From positions 1 to 9,986 of the forward strand of contig JAEUSC010000397.1 in the NCBI GenBank assembly GCA_016789035.1: 9,986 nt of DNA. The letters run 5' to 3'. The notes beneath the pieces were generated by a model. That model was not told where the DNA came from, ran no database searches, and was given only the letters and a program-made list of their open reading frames with translations. A program made the position numbers and the translations under genes. The DNA is from Candidatus Omnitrophota bacterium. Lineage in GTDB: Bacteria; Omnitrophota; Gorgyraeia; Zapsychrales; Fredricksoniimonadaceae. How positions within the stretch are numbered: position 1 is the stretch's first letter; every line of letters starts with the position of its first letter. Below, in pieces: positions 1 through 6,634 of this stretch.

Positions 1-737
1 TCCGCCAGAAAATCTACAATAAAACCAACCTTCCGTCCGCAAATCTCTTTTTCCCTAAGAACAAAATATCCCTTAATCTGATTTCTTATTTTAACCAGCA
101 ATACAATATATTTTCTGTCTGGATTTTGAATATAACGCCAATTCAGATACACATGATCTCTGAAAACACTCATGGAGAAATTCCTAGAAATGGCACCCCA
201 GATTTTGTCCCATCTGTAATCAAATCTCTTGATGACTGTGAACGTAAATTCATCGTCGCTGCTGATTTCACGGTCAATATCCTTCGAGTATTGATTAAAA
301 ATAGGCGTATCTAAATATCCCATCCTAAGATATGCATCTTTCACGACCTGGTTCGGAAAACAGAAACCCACTTCTGGCTCTTTTCTTTGATGACCCTCCC
401 GATTCGCACTCCGAAAGACCTTTAAGAAAACGAATCTTCGTTCCCGTTTATCCAAACTCGCATCAACCAGAGAATCAATGCCCCAGGGAGCATTGCAGAT
501 AAACTTCCCACGAGAAACTAAACGCGTTTCTATTCTTCCGCAACTGCCTATAATGCGGCCTTCTTTTTTTACGATCCACAGAGTTGTAAATTGAGAATTG
601 TATTTCCACAATAAATGAATTTTAAGTTTAGCCGGAGTGATACCATCAAAATAATTGTTCCGCGACCAAAACTTACAAATCTCTTTGATATCTTTAGACG
701 TGTAAATGCTTAATTTAGTGAGTTGTTGACCTTCCAT
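1..737 (-). CDS. GNAT-like acetyltransferase, partial (C-terminus outside window)
   Basis: An uninterrupted frame of 245 codons runs from an ATG at 737 to the left edge with no stop, so the gene is 3'-truncated by the window. The product begins MEGQQLTKLSIYTSKDIKEI. The stretch WIVKKEGRIIGSCGRIET followed by ICNAPWGIDSLVD resembles the beta4 strand and following region of GNAT acyl-CoA N-acyltransferases, with a second domain (around DHVYLNWRYIQNPDRKY) as in two-domain GNAT or FemAB-like proteins. The substrate cannot be told. No convincing Shine-Dalgarno precedes the ATG; the next in-frame ATGs lie far downstream inside conserved-looking sequence, so 737 is the best start. It is divergent from the radical SAM gene at 909. 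The frame is certain; the family is a pattern-based judgement. Confidence 0.72.
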   Translation of the reverse strand, partial: MEGQQLTKLSIYTSKDIKEICKFWSRNNYFDGITPAKLKIHLLWKYNSQFTTLWIVKKEGRIIGSCGRIETRLVSRGKFICNAPWGIDSLVDASLDKRERRFVFLKVFRSANREGHQRKEPEVGFCFPNQVVKDAYLRMGYLDTPIFNQYSKDIDREISSDDEFTFTVIKRFDYRWDKIWGAISRNFSMSVFRDHVYLNWRYIQNPDRKYIVLLVKIRNQIKGYFVLREKEICGRKVGFIVDFLA

Positions 738-816
738 AGCACGCCCAAATTATAATACAAACCTAGCCATAAAACGACCAAACTTTCCGCATCGGCTGGC
801 CGCACTGGGGCCGCTA

Positions 817-844
817 ATTTTGCTCTTTAGGGTCATTTTGTCAA
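817..844 (-). promoter_or_regulatory. candidate sigma-70 promoter for the GNAT-like gene
   Basis: On the minus strand TTGACA (844-839, a perfect -35 match) is followed after 16 bp by CAAAAT (822-817, 4 of 6). It would give a leader of about 70 nt before the ATG at 737. A perfect TATAAT also occurs closer in (754-749), but with no good -35 and a leader of only about 5 nt. Which one is used cannot be decided from sequence. Confidence 0.33.
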
Positions 845-889
845 AGAGGCGCTTGCCAATTTCGTGTTCCTATATCTTGGGTAATGTAT

Positions 890-895
890 TACAAT
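890..895 (+). promoter_or_regulatory. candidate -10 box upstream of the radical SAM gene
   Basis: TACAAT (5 of 6 to TATAAT) lies 13 bp before the TTG start at 909, with no clear -35 at the right spacing. If real, the transcript would start about 7 nt before the coding region, which would explain the absence of a Shine-Dalgarno sequence there. Weak evidence. Confidence 0.25.
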
Positions 896-908
896 AAATT
901 CCTTAAAA

Positions 909-1931
909 TTGTCTTTAACAAAAGTGAGTCCTGGTTTGATCAAACGCCCCGCTGTTCCGTTAGAAATCGTTATTGAAATCACCGGAAAATGCCGCCTAGT
1001 ATGTGCATATTGCACAGGACCGCGAACGCCGAACGTCCCCTGGCCTGATATCCAAAAGACCATTGATGAGGCTTATTCTTTAGGAATTAAAACCTTACGC
1101 ATTACCGGGGGTGAACCCCTGCTTCACCCTGACTTTCGAAAGATATTGATCTATGCTAAAAGTAAGAATTTTGCCGTACTTCTTAACACCGCAGCAGAAG
1201 ACATGAGCCCTGTGATACTCGACACCATTGCGATGAATGTGGATGCTGCGCTTGTTTCTCTACAGGGATATGATGAAAAAACCAACGCCGTATACACCCG
1301 TTCCCGCTCTTCATTTTCAGATAAGATAAAAAATATTTTAGCCCTAAATGCATATCTTCCAACATTATGGCTGGCCACCGTCATAACCCCAACATTCAGC
1401 CGAAACTTTCATAAATTTCTTCCCATAGTCAAAGAAATCAATCCTGCCGAATGGTCATTATTCCGTGCCATAGACACCAACGAAGAGGTCCAACGCATGG
1501 ATCTTTCCTTTTATCGGGCATTAACATTAAAGATGCTCAAGGCTCGAAAAGCGGGAATTAATGTATCCATTGGAAATGCTATTCCCATGTGCATAGCAGG
1601 TAATTTCAAGACGGCTAAACAAGCTTACATAGGTGGAGATTTTGATGACGGGCACGTCCGGCTGGTGCGTGGCGCTCAAGGATACTTTAAGCCCAGCTAC
1701 TTTCTTGATGTCAATCTGGGCAACACAATTCAGTCGGCCTGGGCCAATCCTTTCCTAAATGAACTCGACCGCAGTGATTTTCTTCCGCACGAATGTCAAC
1801 GCTGCCCCATCTTCAATGTCTGCCGCGGCGGATGTCGCGCCATGGCTTTGCGGGCTTACTCAACGGCGTTGTCAAGAGATCCATTATTTGACGCCCTTAA
1901 CGCTCAAAAGGCTCTGTCAATGGCTTCCTAA
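909..1931 (+). CDS. radical SAM protein with SPASM-like C-terminal cysteines
   Basis: A 340-residue radical SAM enzyme. The [4Fe-4S]/AdoMet motif CxxxCxxC is at C28, C32 and C35 (GKCRLVCAYC), and the AdoMet-contacting GGEP at 67-70 (RITGGEPLLHPDF). The C-terminus carries C228 and a cluster C296-x2-C299-x5-C305-x3-C309 (CQRCPIFNVCRGGC), typical of SPASM/twitch domains that bind auxiliary Fe-S clusters in peptide-modifying enzymes. The segment GYFKPSYF occupies the place where many SPASM proteins have a G-x-x-PC motif. The start is TTG; in-frame TAA lies upstream at 882 and GTG at 924 is the only near alternative; neither has a Shine-Dalgarno. It is not HxsC-like as far as can be seen. It converges on the RiPP-type operon and overlaps its last gene by 15 bp, so a role in that pathway is possible but unproven. 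Confidence 0.85.
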   Translation: MSLTKVSPGLIKRPAVPLEIVIEITGKCRLVCAYCTGPRTPNVPWPDIQKTIDEAYSLGIKTLRITGGEPLLHPDFRKILIYAKSKNFAVLLNTAAEDMSPVILDTIAMNVDAALVSLQGYDEKTNAVYTRSRSSFSDKIKNILALNAYLPTLWLATVITPTFSRNFHKFLPIVKEINPAEWSLFRAIDTNEEVQRMDLSFYRALTLKMLKARKAGINVSIGNAIPMCIAGNFKTAKQAYIGGDFDDGHVRLVRGAQGYFKPSYFLDVNLGNTIQSAWANPFLNELDRSDFLPHECQRCPIFNVCRGGCRAMALRAYSTALSRDPLFDALNAQKALSMAS

Positions 1932-3140
1932 GACATTGGCAAATTCTTGATCCAAATTTCTCTCTCCCAAAAACCAATCTTCAGAAATCGCCATCTTTTG
2001 TTTACGCAAGCTGACCTTACGGATGGATTTTGCCAAGTCTGCGGCTGTCAATTGATCCAAAGACAAAATATGGGCGCCGATCATTTTTTTTAATAACTTT
2101 GCACGAGCCGTCTGTTCGGGGAAAGACATTTTCTTGCTGTTCCCCAAGAACGGAATCACAATTGAATTCTTAGAGTGCTTCAACAACATGACCGCGCTGT
2201 GATAGGAAGCAATCGAAACGCACACATGGCTTTCTTTAATCAAGGCCTCATAGTTTTCGGTCGACCGGTAAAGAGACAAATTTCTGATTTGCTTCTTATC
2301 GACCAGCGAACAAAATAGCGACCATTCCTGATCTGTGGTCGAAGGACCGGCAACAACGTTGAAGAAATACTTCTCTCCTAACACATCACTGGCTCGAATG
2401 GCTTGAGCAATAACTTTGGGATAACAAACGCCCCCTCCCCGGACAACAGTCACACGGCATACATCCCTAACCTTGGGCTTGCTGTTAATCCGCTGATCTG
2501 TATCGCCATTAACAATCGCGAGGGATGGCAAAAGGTATCCGTGAAAAGAAATTTTATCGTGATACTTTCTGTAAAATCCTAGGTATTTTTGTCTTTGTTC
2601 GGGAAAGGGCAACGTTCGGACAAGGTAATCCTTTTCCATCCTTGGGGACAAGATCAAAATCTGCTGATAAAAATCCATAACCTTTTCACGCCATGCACCG
2701 ACAGGATCAGTCAACAATGGATATCCGGCAATGGCCCATAGGACTGTTCCTTGACGGGATGCCTCCATGAGCACCGGGATTAACTCATGCCGCGCTTCTT
2801 CGCGACCCAAGGGAAATAATTCGGTAATTAAAATGGTCGGATTTTCTTTGATAAGGACTTTCTTTAGAAATGCACTTCTTTCTTCCACCGCGCCCGGTGT
2901 CACATAAGAAGATCGGCTAAAGTTTCTCCGGCTGACATAAGGATGTGGCAAATGATAAACCCTCCCCCAACGCTCTAGCCGTGCGATCGGTTGAGGCACG
3001 CCTGCTTGAACAAAAAAGAGGCTCCCTTTCGGAAACCTCTTTTTAAAAACATCAGCAACAGCCATGACCCGGGACACATGCCCGAAACATTCATAGTGAG
3101 AAAAATAAATCCCAACACAGGGGGAAAACTTACTTTTCAT
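1917..3140 (-). CDS. GT-B-type glycosyltransferase-like protein (COG4671-like)
   Basis: A 407-residue protein resembling predicted MurG/GT28-type glycosyltransferases. The N-terminal acceptor-side loop reads SHYECFGHVSRV (G20-H21), as in GxGH-type loops. The C-terminal half has VVRGGG (232-237), the donor-site-like region SIASYHSAVMLL (309-320) followed by IVIPFLG, and the late motif EQTARAKLLKKMIGAHIL seen in this group. The glutamate expected in the nucleotide-binding YNTxxE-type motif appears replaced (YHSAVM), so activity is uncertain. The ATG at 3140 is preferred over the one at 3230: it begins where homology begins and leaves an 11-bp overlap with the upstream gene's end, typical of translational coupling. 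It is last in the operon and overlaps the convergent radical SAM gene by 15 bp. It may glycosylate a surface product or the modified peptide. Confidence 0.75.
   Translation of the reverse strand: MKSKFSPCVGIYFSHYECFGHVSRVMAVADVFKKRFPKGSLFFVQAGVPQPIARLERWGRVYHLPHPYVSRRNFSRSSYVTPGAVEERSAFLKKVLIKENPTILITELFPLGREEARHELIPVLMEASRQGTVLWAIAGYPLLTDPVGAWREKVMDFYQQILILSPRMEKDYLVRTLPFPEQRQKYLGFYRKYHDKISFHGYLLPSLAIVNGDTDQRINSKPKVRDVCRVTVVRGGGVCYPKVIAQAIRASDVLGEKYFFNVVAGPSTTDQEWSLFCSLVDKKQIRNLSLYRSTENYEALIKESHVCVSIASYHSAVMLLKHSKNSIVIPFLGNSKKMSFPEQTARAKLLKKMIGAHILSLDQLTAADLAKSIRKVSLRKQKMAISEDWFLGERNLDQEFANVLGSH
3013..3044 (-). other. terminator-like hairpin inside the glycosyltransferase-like gene
   Basis: In the sense (minus-strand) RNA, AAAAAGAGGUUUCC pairs with GGGAGCCUCUUUUU around a GAAA tetraloop: a 14-bp stem (two G-U wobbles) ending in a run of six U. 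It lies about codons 33-43 of the glycosyltransferase-like gene. On the antisense strand the two wobbles become A-C mismatches, so the fold is better in the sense mRNA. It may act as an attenuator that lowers expression of the last gene, or may be a coding coincidence (KKRFPKGSLFF). Confidence 0.4.
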
Positions 3141-4488
3141 CAAAAACGACCGGGGCCACGGCATCTGGAGTACTACAGGCCTGTTTAAGAGCATCATTCG
3201 TGATGTCAGCGCAATTAAAATTTTCCCCAATCACATGCCAAATGTAATAACCGGCTTCTTCCTGTTCAACGGTAAGCTCTTTGCCCAAAATATTACATCC
3301 CGATAACGCTCTATACCATCGGTACGTCCATGTCGATTGGTCTTCGCCAATATGTCGTTTAATAAAATTAGTACAAGATTCTGCCGACCTGTTGATAGCC
3401 TGTAGATAAGCACCATATTCAATCAAATCATCGTTCGTCACTCCCGAAAGATAAGAGGTCAAGGTCTGCCGGTCTTTCTCATCAAAAAGCCTTAAGAGGT
3501 TACATGCGTTATTAATTTTGTCAGGCTCTACATCGGGATAATAGGCCCCTGCTCCCTTAAAACAGTCGATTGGTCGCCGGGTATTATCCTTTCCATTGCA
3601 TACATAGGCTATGCAAAGCCAAGGTTTAAGTCGATTGATACTTTGCAAGCACTGCGGATTTTCTGCACACACAGCCTCGGAAGCAGAGGAGTACGATTGT
3701 AGATAGAGATGGTTGACTAAGCTTTCCACTTCAGTTAACGATTGATCCTCTGTTAGACGGGGAGCCTTGAGCTGGGAATTGTAGCAGCTCAACCGTATGT
3801 CATTGTTAATAATATTCGCACATTGCCATTTAGTCTGCGTCCCGTACCAAATGTAGAAATTCCTTTCCTCTTGCGCAACGGTACTTTTCCCGGACAAAAT
3901 TCTGCAGCCGGCCAATGCCTTGTAGGCCTTATAAGTCCATTTGGGTCCAAAAGCACCAAAAAATTCCTTAATGTGATTTTCACATTGATCCGCAGACCCA
4001 TTCATAGCCATGAGGTATGCTTGCGACTCGGCTAAATATTCTTCATTAAAATCCTTTTGCTGATCAGAGGCTTCCTTTTTTATTTTATCACTAGGCGACC
4101 TCAACAAAGGACAAACTAATGAATCCAATTTATCCAGCTTTTCTTTGGGAAGGCTTTTTTGTAACTCTCCAAAACAATTTATGGGTCTATTACCCTGATC
4201 TGTACATCTATCAAAAGCACATTTCAAATCTTTAATTCTCTGCGCATGTCGAAGACACACGGTATCTTCTTTACAAATAGATAAGTCACCCATAGCCGCT
4301 TCATATATGTTTAGGTGCAAAAGATTAACCATCGTCTGGATAGGCAATGTGATCTTAAGAATTTTTTCATTCTTCACCACGCCCACCGACATCATGGTCT
4401 GCGGGTCTTCCTGAGCAATGCCATGATCAATAAAGCTCATGCTCCAAATAAGAAACGAGAATAAGATAGTTATAATTGGCTGACGCAT
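3130..4488 (-). CDS. secreted protein with two tandem 10-cysteine repeats
   Basis: A 452-residue protein of unrecognised family. Residues 1-25 form a signal peptide: a basic start, a hydrophobic core ITILFSFLIWSMSFI, and a GIA|Q-type cleavage site. The mature protein is an internal duplication. Unit 1 (about 52-245) has Cys at 72, 78, 90, 95, 105, 126, 169, 195, 223 and 235. Unit 2 (about 255-448) has Cys at 274, 280, 292, 297, 309, 329, 372, 398, 426 and 438. All ten positions match at an offset of 202-204, and there are no other cysteines. Shared blocks include RPI[ND]CF, TYKAYKALAGC against TYRWYRALSGC, and QEE..FYIW against QEE.GYYIW. It is likely periplasmic or outer-surface, possibly with five disulfides per unit. 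It follows the precursor gene by 30 bp and overlaps the glycosyltransferase-like gene by 11 bp. Only a weak GGA precedes the ATG. Confidence 0.88.
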   Translation of the reverse strand: MRQPIITILFSFLIWSMSFIDHGIAQEDPQTMMSVGVVKNEKILKITLPIQTMVNLLHLNIYEAAMGDLSICKEDTVCLRHAQRIKDLKCAFDRCTDQGNRPINCFGELQKSLPKEKLDKLDSLVCPLLRSPSDKIKKEASDQQKDFNEEYLAESQAYLMAMNGSADQCENHIKEFFGAFGPKWTYKAYKALAGCRILSGKSTVAQEERNFYIWYGTQTKWQCANIINNDIRLSCYNSQLKAPRLTEDQSLTEVESLVNHLYLQSYSSASEAVCAENPQCLQSINRLKPWLCIAYVCNGKDNTRRPIDCFKGAGAYYPDVEPDKINNACNLLRLFDEKDRQTLTSYLSGVTNDDLIEYGAYLQAINRSAESCTNFIKRHIGEDQSTWTYRWYRALSGCNILGKELTVEQEEAGYYIWHVIGENFNCADITNDALKQACSTPDAVAPVVFDEK

Positions 4489-4496
4489 TAATTATC

Positions 4497-4511
4497 CATT
4501 GATTTTCAATG
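4497..4511. repeat. short perfect palindrome between precursor and secreted-protein genes
   Basis: CATTGA-TTT-TCAATG is a 6-bp inverted repeat with a 3-nt loop in the 30-bp gap between the precursor stop (4519) and the next ATG (4488). It abuts the weak ribosome-binding region of the secreted-protein gene, so it could modulate translation or mRNA stability. It is too weak and lacks a T-run to be a terminator. Confidence 0.35.
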
Positions 4512-4518
4512 AAATGAA

Positions 4519-4788
4519 TTAATAAGACGTATGCGTTGTAATATTGGTGTGATCAACACAAGTATCTGGAGGTGAATGCGGTACAACAGTATTATTGTGG
4601 GAAACCTGGGATGATGACATTTCGCTTAAGGCGCTGGATACTCCAAGTGCTGCAACGGTTGATAACCCCACTTTAAGGATATTTTCTTTACTGACAAAAC
4701 CATCCTCATCCTTCATCATTTCGCCCAAAGACTTTATCAACGGAACTGATTTCTTTTTTTCAATCTTATTGTTTTTTTTGCTTTTCAT
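4519..4788 (-). CDS. putative RiPP precursor peptide, HxsA-like (89 aa)
   Basis: A small 89-residue protein whose gene overlaps the 3' end of the HxsB-like gene by 23 bp. The start at ATG 4788 is fixed by an AAGGAG Shine-Dalgarno 6 nt upstream; an in-frame ATG at 4842 has no such signal. The layout is that of a precursor: a Lys-rich N-terminus (1-13), an amphipathic leader with GFVSKENILKVGL (30-42), a small-residue hydrophobic stretch STVAALGVSSAL (43-54), then a polar tail. The tail (about 58-89) holds four His residues in H-x-[N/P/S] contexts: HNN at 64, HSP at 71, HTN at 80 and HTS at 86, plus one Cys (77) and a C-terminal HTSY. HxsA peptides carry dense His-Xaa-Ser arrays; this one is a sparse, diverged version. 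The role is inferred from context and composition. Confidence 0.72.
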   Translation of the reverse strand: MKSKKNNKIEKKKSVPLIKSLGEMMKDEDGFVSKENILKVGLSTVAALGVSSALSEMSSSQVSHNNTVVPHSPPDTCVDHTNITTHTSY

Positions 4789-6193
4789 CAGGGGCTCCTT
4801 GCGTCCAGCGTTGAAAAACTTCCTTATATTTCTGATCATCATTCAGTAAATAAGAAAACACCGTTCGAAACTGATGTGAAAAAACCTTTTGTAGCCGGGA
4901 ATTACCTTTTATGATCACATTTTTCTCAACAGCGTAATTCACAACAGGATCAACCCCCATCCAGGGACTAAACACAGACCGGTAGTTCCATAAATCAGAG
5001 TATCCTGCACTTAATAGATAAAGCAAGTTTTCCTTGTTAAGCATGTCGCTATAGGATTCTTTATTAATGTCCCCAAGCCTAAAAATATCATCTCCCAGCA
5101 TCCGTGCTTCATCGGTGGGATAGCATCCCCCGTCAGGCGCATAGGCCATCACACTGCGACCCGCCCCTGACGGAGACATCATATCCACATAACCATGATC
5201 TTTTTTTAGTAAAACTTGCGTCAAAATAATTCTGGCCATGCGTTCACTGATGTGTTTGCCGGAGGCATTAACCGTGATCAAATACTTCATTGCACGGCTA
5301 TAGAACTCATTGAATTCTTCAGCAGTATAACCGACATCGTCCCAGCAATTGCAGGCATATCCGATTTTATTGACCGGCCGCAATGCAATCTCCTGGGAAC
5401 CAAGGCGTATATATTCATCAATGATCCGCTCGGGATGCGCTAAAGAATGGCGTGTAATTGTCGGAAGCATATGGACCTTTCGTCCATATTTCTTGGAATA
5501 CTCTTCGATTTTCTTGATCACCTCGGCATAAGTACCCCGCCCCCCCACATTGATCCGGTTTTTATCATGAATATCTTGAGGGCCATCGACAGAAGTACAC
5601 ACATCGACATCATGATCGACAAAGAACCGCATCTTTTCATCATCCAAAAGCAACATGTTAGTCACAATGGCAATATTTAACTTTTTACCAAGGGTATTAA
5701 ACTTCCGGGCATGTTCGGTCAAAAACTTAACGACAGGCCAATTCATCAAAGGTTCGCCGCCTTGAAATTCAAGCGTAACAGAATTATTGCGCACATCAAA
5801 AAGATATTGAAGGACACGGCTGGCCGTCTCTAAAGACATGTCGTCTGAAGCCGCCCCTCCCTCCGCATGACAATAGGTGCATCGAAGGTTGCACTTTTTG
5901 GTAAGCACAGCAATGTGAAGAGAGGTATCCGTAAACAAATTGGCATGGATTTGCCGATATTCATTGATTAATCGCTTGATATTGGCTTCGTCGGCAATCA
6001 ATCCCCGTTCCACCAAACGATTAAAAAGCGATCCGTTTGGAGGAACACGCAGACTATGAAAACGACGAAATTCATCCTCAGTCAAGGTGTCCCAACAACC
6101 GAGAACATTTGTCACAAGATACTTATTGTTAATTTTTTCAGAGTTAAAAGGAAGAATGGAAGGATTTTTTGTTTCGTTTAATTGTGTCGTCAT
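4766..6193 (-). CDS. hxsB: HxsB-like radical SAM peptide maturase lacking C-terminal cluster cysteines
   Basis: A 475-residue radical SAM enzyme related to HxsB of His-Xaa-Ser RiPP systems. Seen in the sequence: N-terminal LPF start, then LHIAVLTKKCNLRCTYC with C101, C105 and C108 binding the AdoMet cluster, LEFQGGEPLMNW (GGEP 145-148), TSVDGP (200-205), ERIIDEYIRLG (255-265), and HGYVDMMSPSGAG (333-345) with DEARML (361-366). These blocks match the HxsB pattern I recall. Family members continue with a Cys-rich end containing a YCGADPV-like block; here it reads PWMGVDPV (410-417) and no Cys follows C357. The auxiliary Fe-S site therefore seems lost while the AdoMet core is intact. The gene begins 18 bp after the HxsD-like gene with no clear Shine-Dalgarno, and overlaps the precursor gene by 23 bp. 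It probably modifies the downstream peptide. Confidence 0.87.
   Translation of the reverse strand: MTTQLNETKNPSILPFNSEKINNKYLVTNVLGCWDTLTEDEFRRFHSLRVPPNGSLFNRLVERGLIADEANIKRLINEYRQIHANLFTDTSLHIAVLTKKCNLRCTYCHAEGGAASDDMSLETASRVLQYLFDVRNNSVTLEFQGGEPLMNWPVVKFLTEHARKFNTLGKKLNIAIVTNMLLLDDEKMRFFVDHDVDVCTSVDGPQDIHDKNRINVGGRGTYAEVIKKIEEYSKKYGRKVHMLPTITRHSLAHPERIIDEYIRLGSQEIALRPVNKIGYACNCWDDVGYTAEEFNEFYSRAMKYLITVNASGKHISERMARIILTQVLLKKDHGYVDMMSPSGAGRSVMAYAPDGGCYPTDEARMLGDDIFRLGDINKESYSDMLNKENLLYLLSAGYSDLWNYRSVFSPWMGVDPVVNYAVEKNVIIKGNSRLQKVFSHQFRTVFSYLLNDDQKYKEVFQRWTQGAPDEKQKKQ
4795..4800 (-). promoter_or_regulatory. Shine-Dalgarno that sets the precursor start
   Basis: AAGGAG on the minus strand, 6 nt before the ATG at 4788, lies inside the end of the HxsB-like gene. 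It decides between the 89-residue start and the longer 107-residue frame and suggests strong independent translation of the peptide. Confidence 0.75.
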
Positions 6194-6211
6194 ATATTCA
6201 AAACAAACATT

Positions 6212-6634
6212 TTATTTTTTTGATTTAGGGGTGGCTTTGGTTTTCGCAGAACCTTTCTTCTCTTCGGCCTCAAGTTCCTTGATCAACTCTTCAATTTCCT
6301 TTTCTTCGGCCTCTTTGACAATTGATGGAGAAGCGGAAAAAAGAGCTCTCTGCAATAAAGTTTTCATATTATCAGCATTGGTTTTTAAGCTGCTGAAATA
6401 ATGCGCATAGTTAAGCAGTTCATCACTGAATTCTAAAGCTAACTTCTCCAGGTCTTGCGATCCATTCTTGGGTTGAAGCCATACCGCTACAAGGTCTTTC
6501 TTTTCCTCTTCCAATTTCACATGAGCACGATCCATAAAAATGTATCCCGCAGAGTGAACGGATTGGAGGGGATAGACTTTAAGATCAACAGGAACCTTGA
6601 CCCAACCTTCTATTTTCTCAATTTTCGTTTTCAT
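6212..6634 (-). CDS. hxsD: HxsD-like protein with charged C-terminal tail
   Basis: A 140-residue protein whose first 100 residues resemble HxsD, the small partner protein of His-Xaa-Ser systems. Visible are the YPLQSVHSAGYIFMDRAHV block (21-39), the strand-like VAVWLQPK (49-56), and EFSDELLNYAHYF (68-80), close to the LLNDYxLRE signature remembered for the family, then LLQRALF (93-99). The likely role is as an accessory or peptide-recognition partner of the radical SAM enzyme. An unusual Glu/Lys-rich tail (about 104-140: EEKEIEELIKELEAEEKK then AKTKATPKSKK) follows; it should form a charged helix and a basic end. GAGGA (6643-6639) lies 4 nt before the ATG. The start overlaps the stop of the preceding 30-codon ORF as ATGA, and the HxsB-like gene follows 18 bp downstream. 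Confidence 0.82.
   Translation of the reverse strand: MKTKIEKIEGWVKVPVDLKVYPLQSVHSAGYIFMDRAHVKLEEEKKDLVAVWLQPKNGSQDLEKLALEFSDELLNYAHYFSSLKTNADNMKTLLQRALFSASPSIVKEAEEKEIEELIKELEAEEKKGSAKTKATPKSKK

Noticed and set aside
126..314. 62-residue rightward open frame at the left edge
   Set aside because: It is antisense to the continuous 245-codon GNAT-like frame, which has coherent protein-like sequence.
1107..1119. GGGG-GTGAA-CCCC hairpin in the radical SAM gene
   Set aside because: It encodes the obligatory GGEP motif; a four-base stem here is a coding coincidence.
3141..3230. Upstream extension of the glycosyltransferase-like gene to an ATG at 3230
   Set aside because: The extra 30 residues are out-of-frame reading of the secreted-protein gene's end and show no family-like sequence; homology starts at ATG 3140.
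4519..4788. Canonical HxsA with tandem His-Xaa-Ser repeats
   Set aside because: Only one true HxS followed by Tyr (HTS at 86) is present beside HNN, HSP and HTN, so the canonical name is not applied.
4789..4842. Upstream extension of the precursor gene to an ATG at 4842 (107 residues)
   Set aside because: It lies wholly inside the HxsB-like gene and has no ribosome-binding site, whereas ATG 4788 has AAGGAG at ideal spacing.
6087..6401. 104-residue open frame antisense to the hxsD/hxsB junction
   Set aside because: Ser/Phe-rich composition typical of the complement of Lys/Glu-rich coding sequence; no ribosome-binding site.
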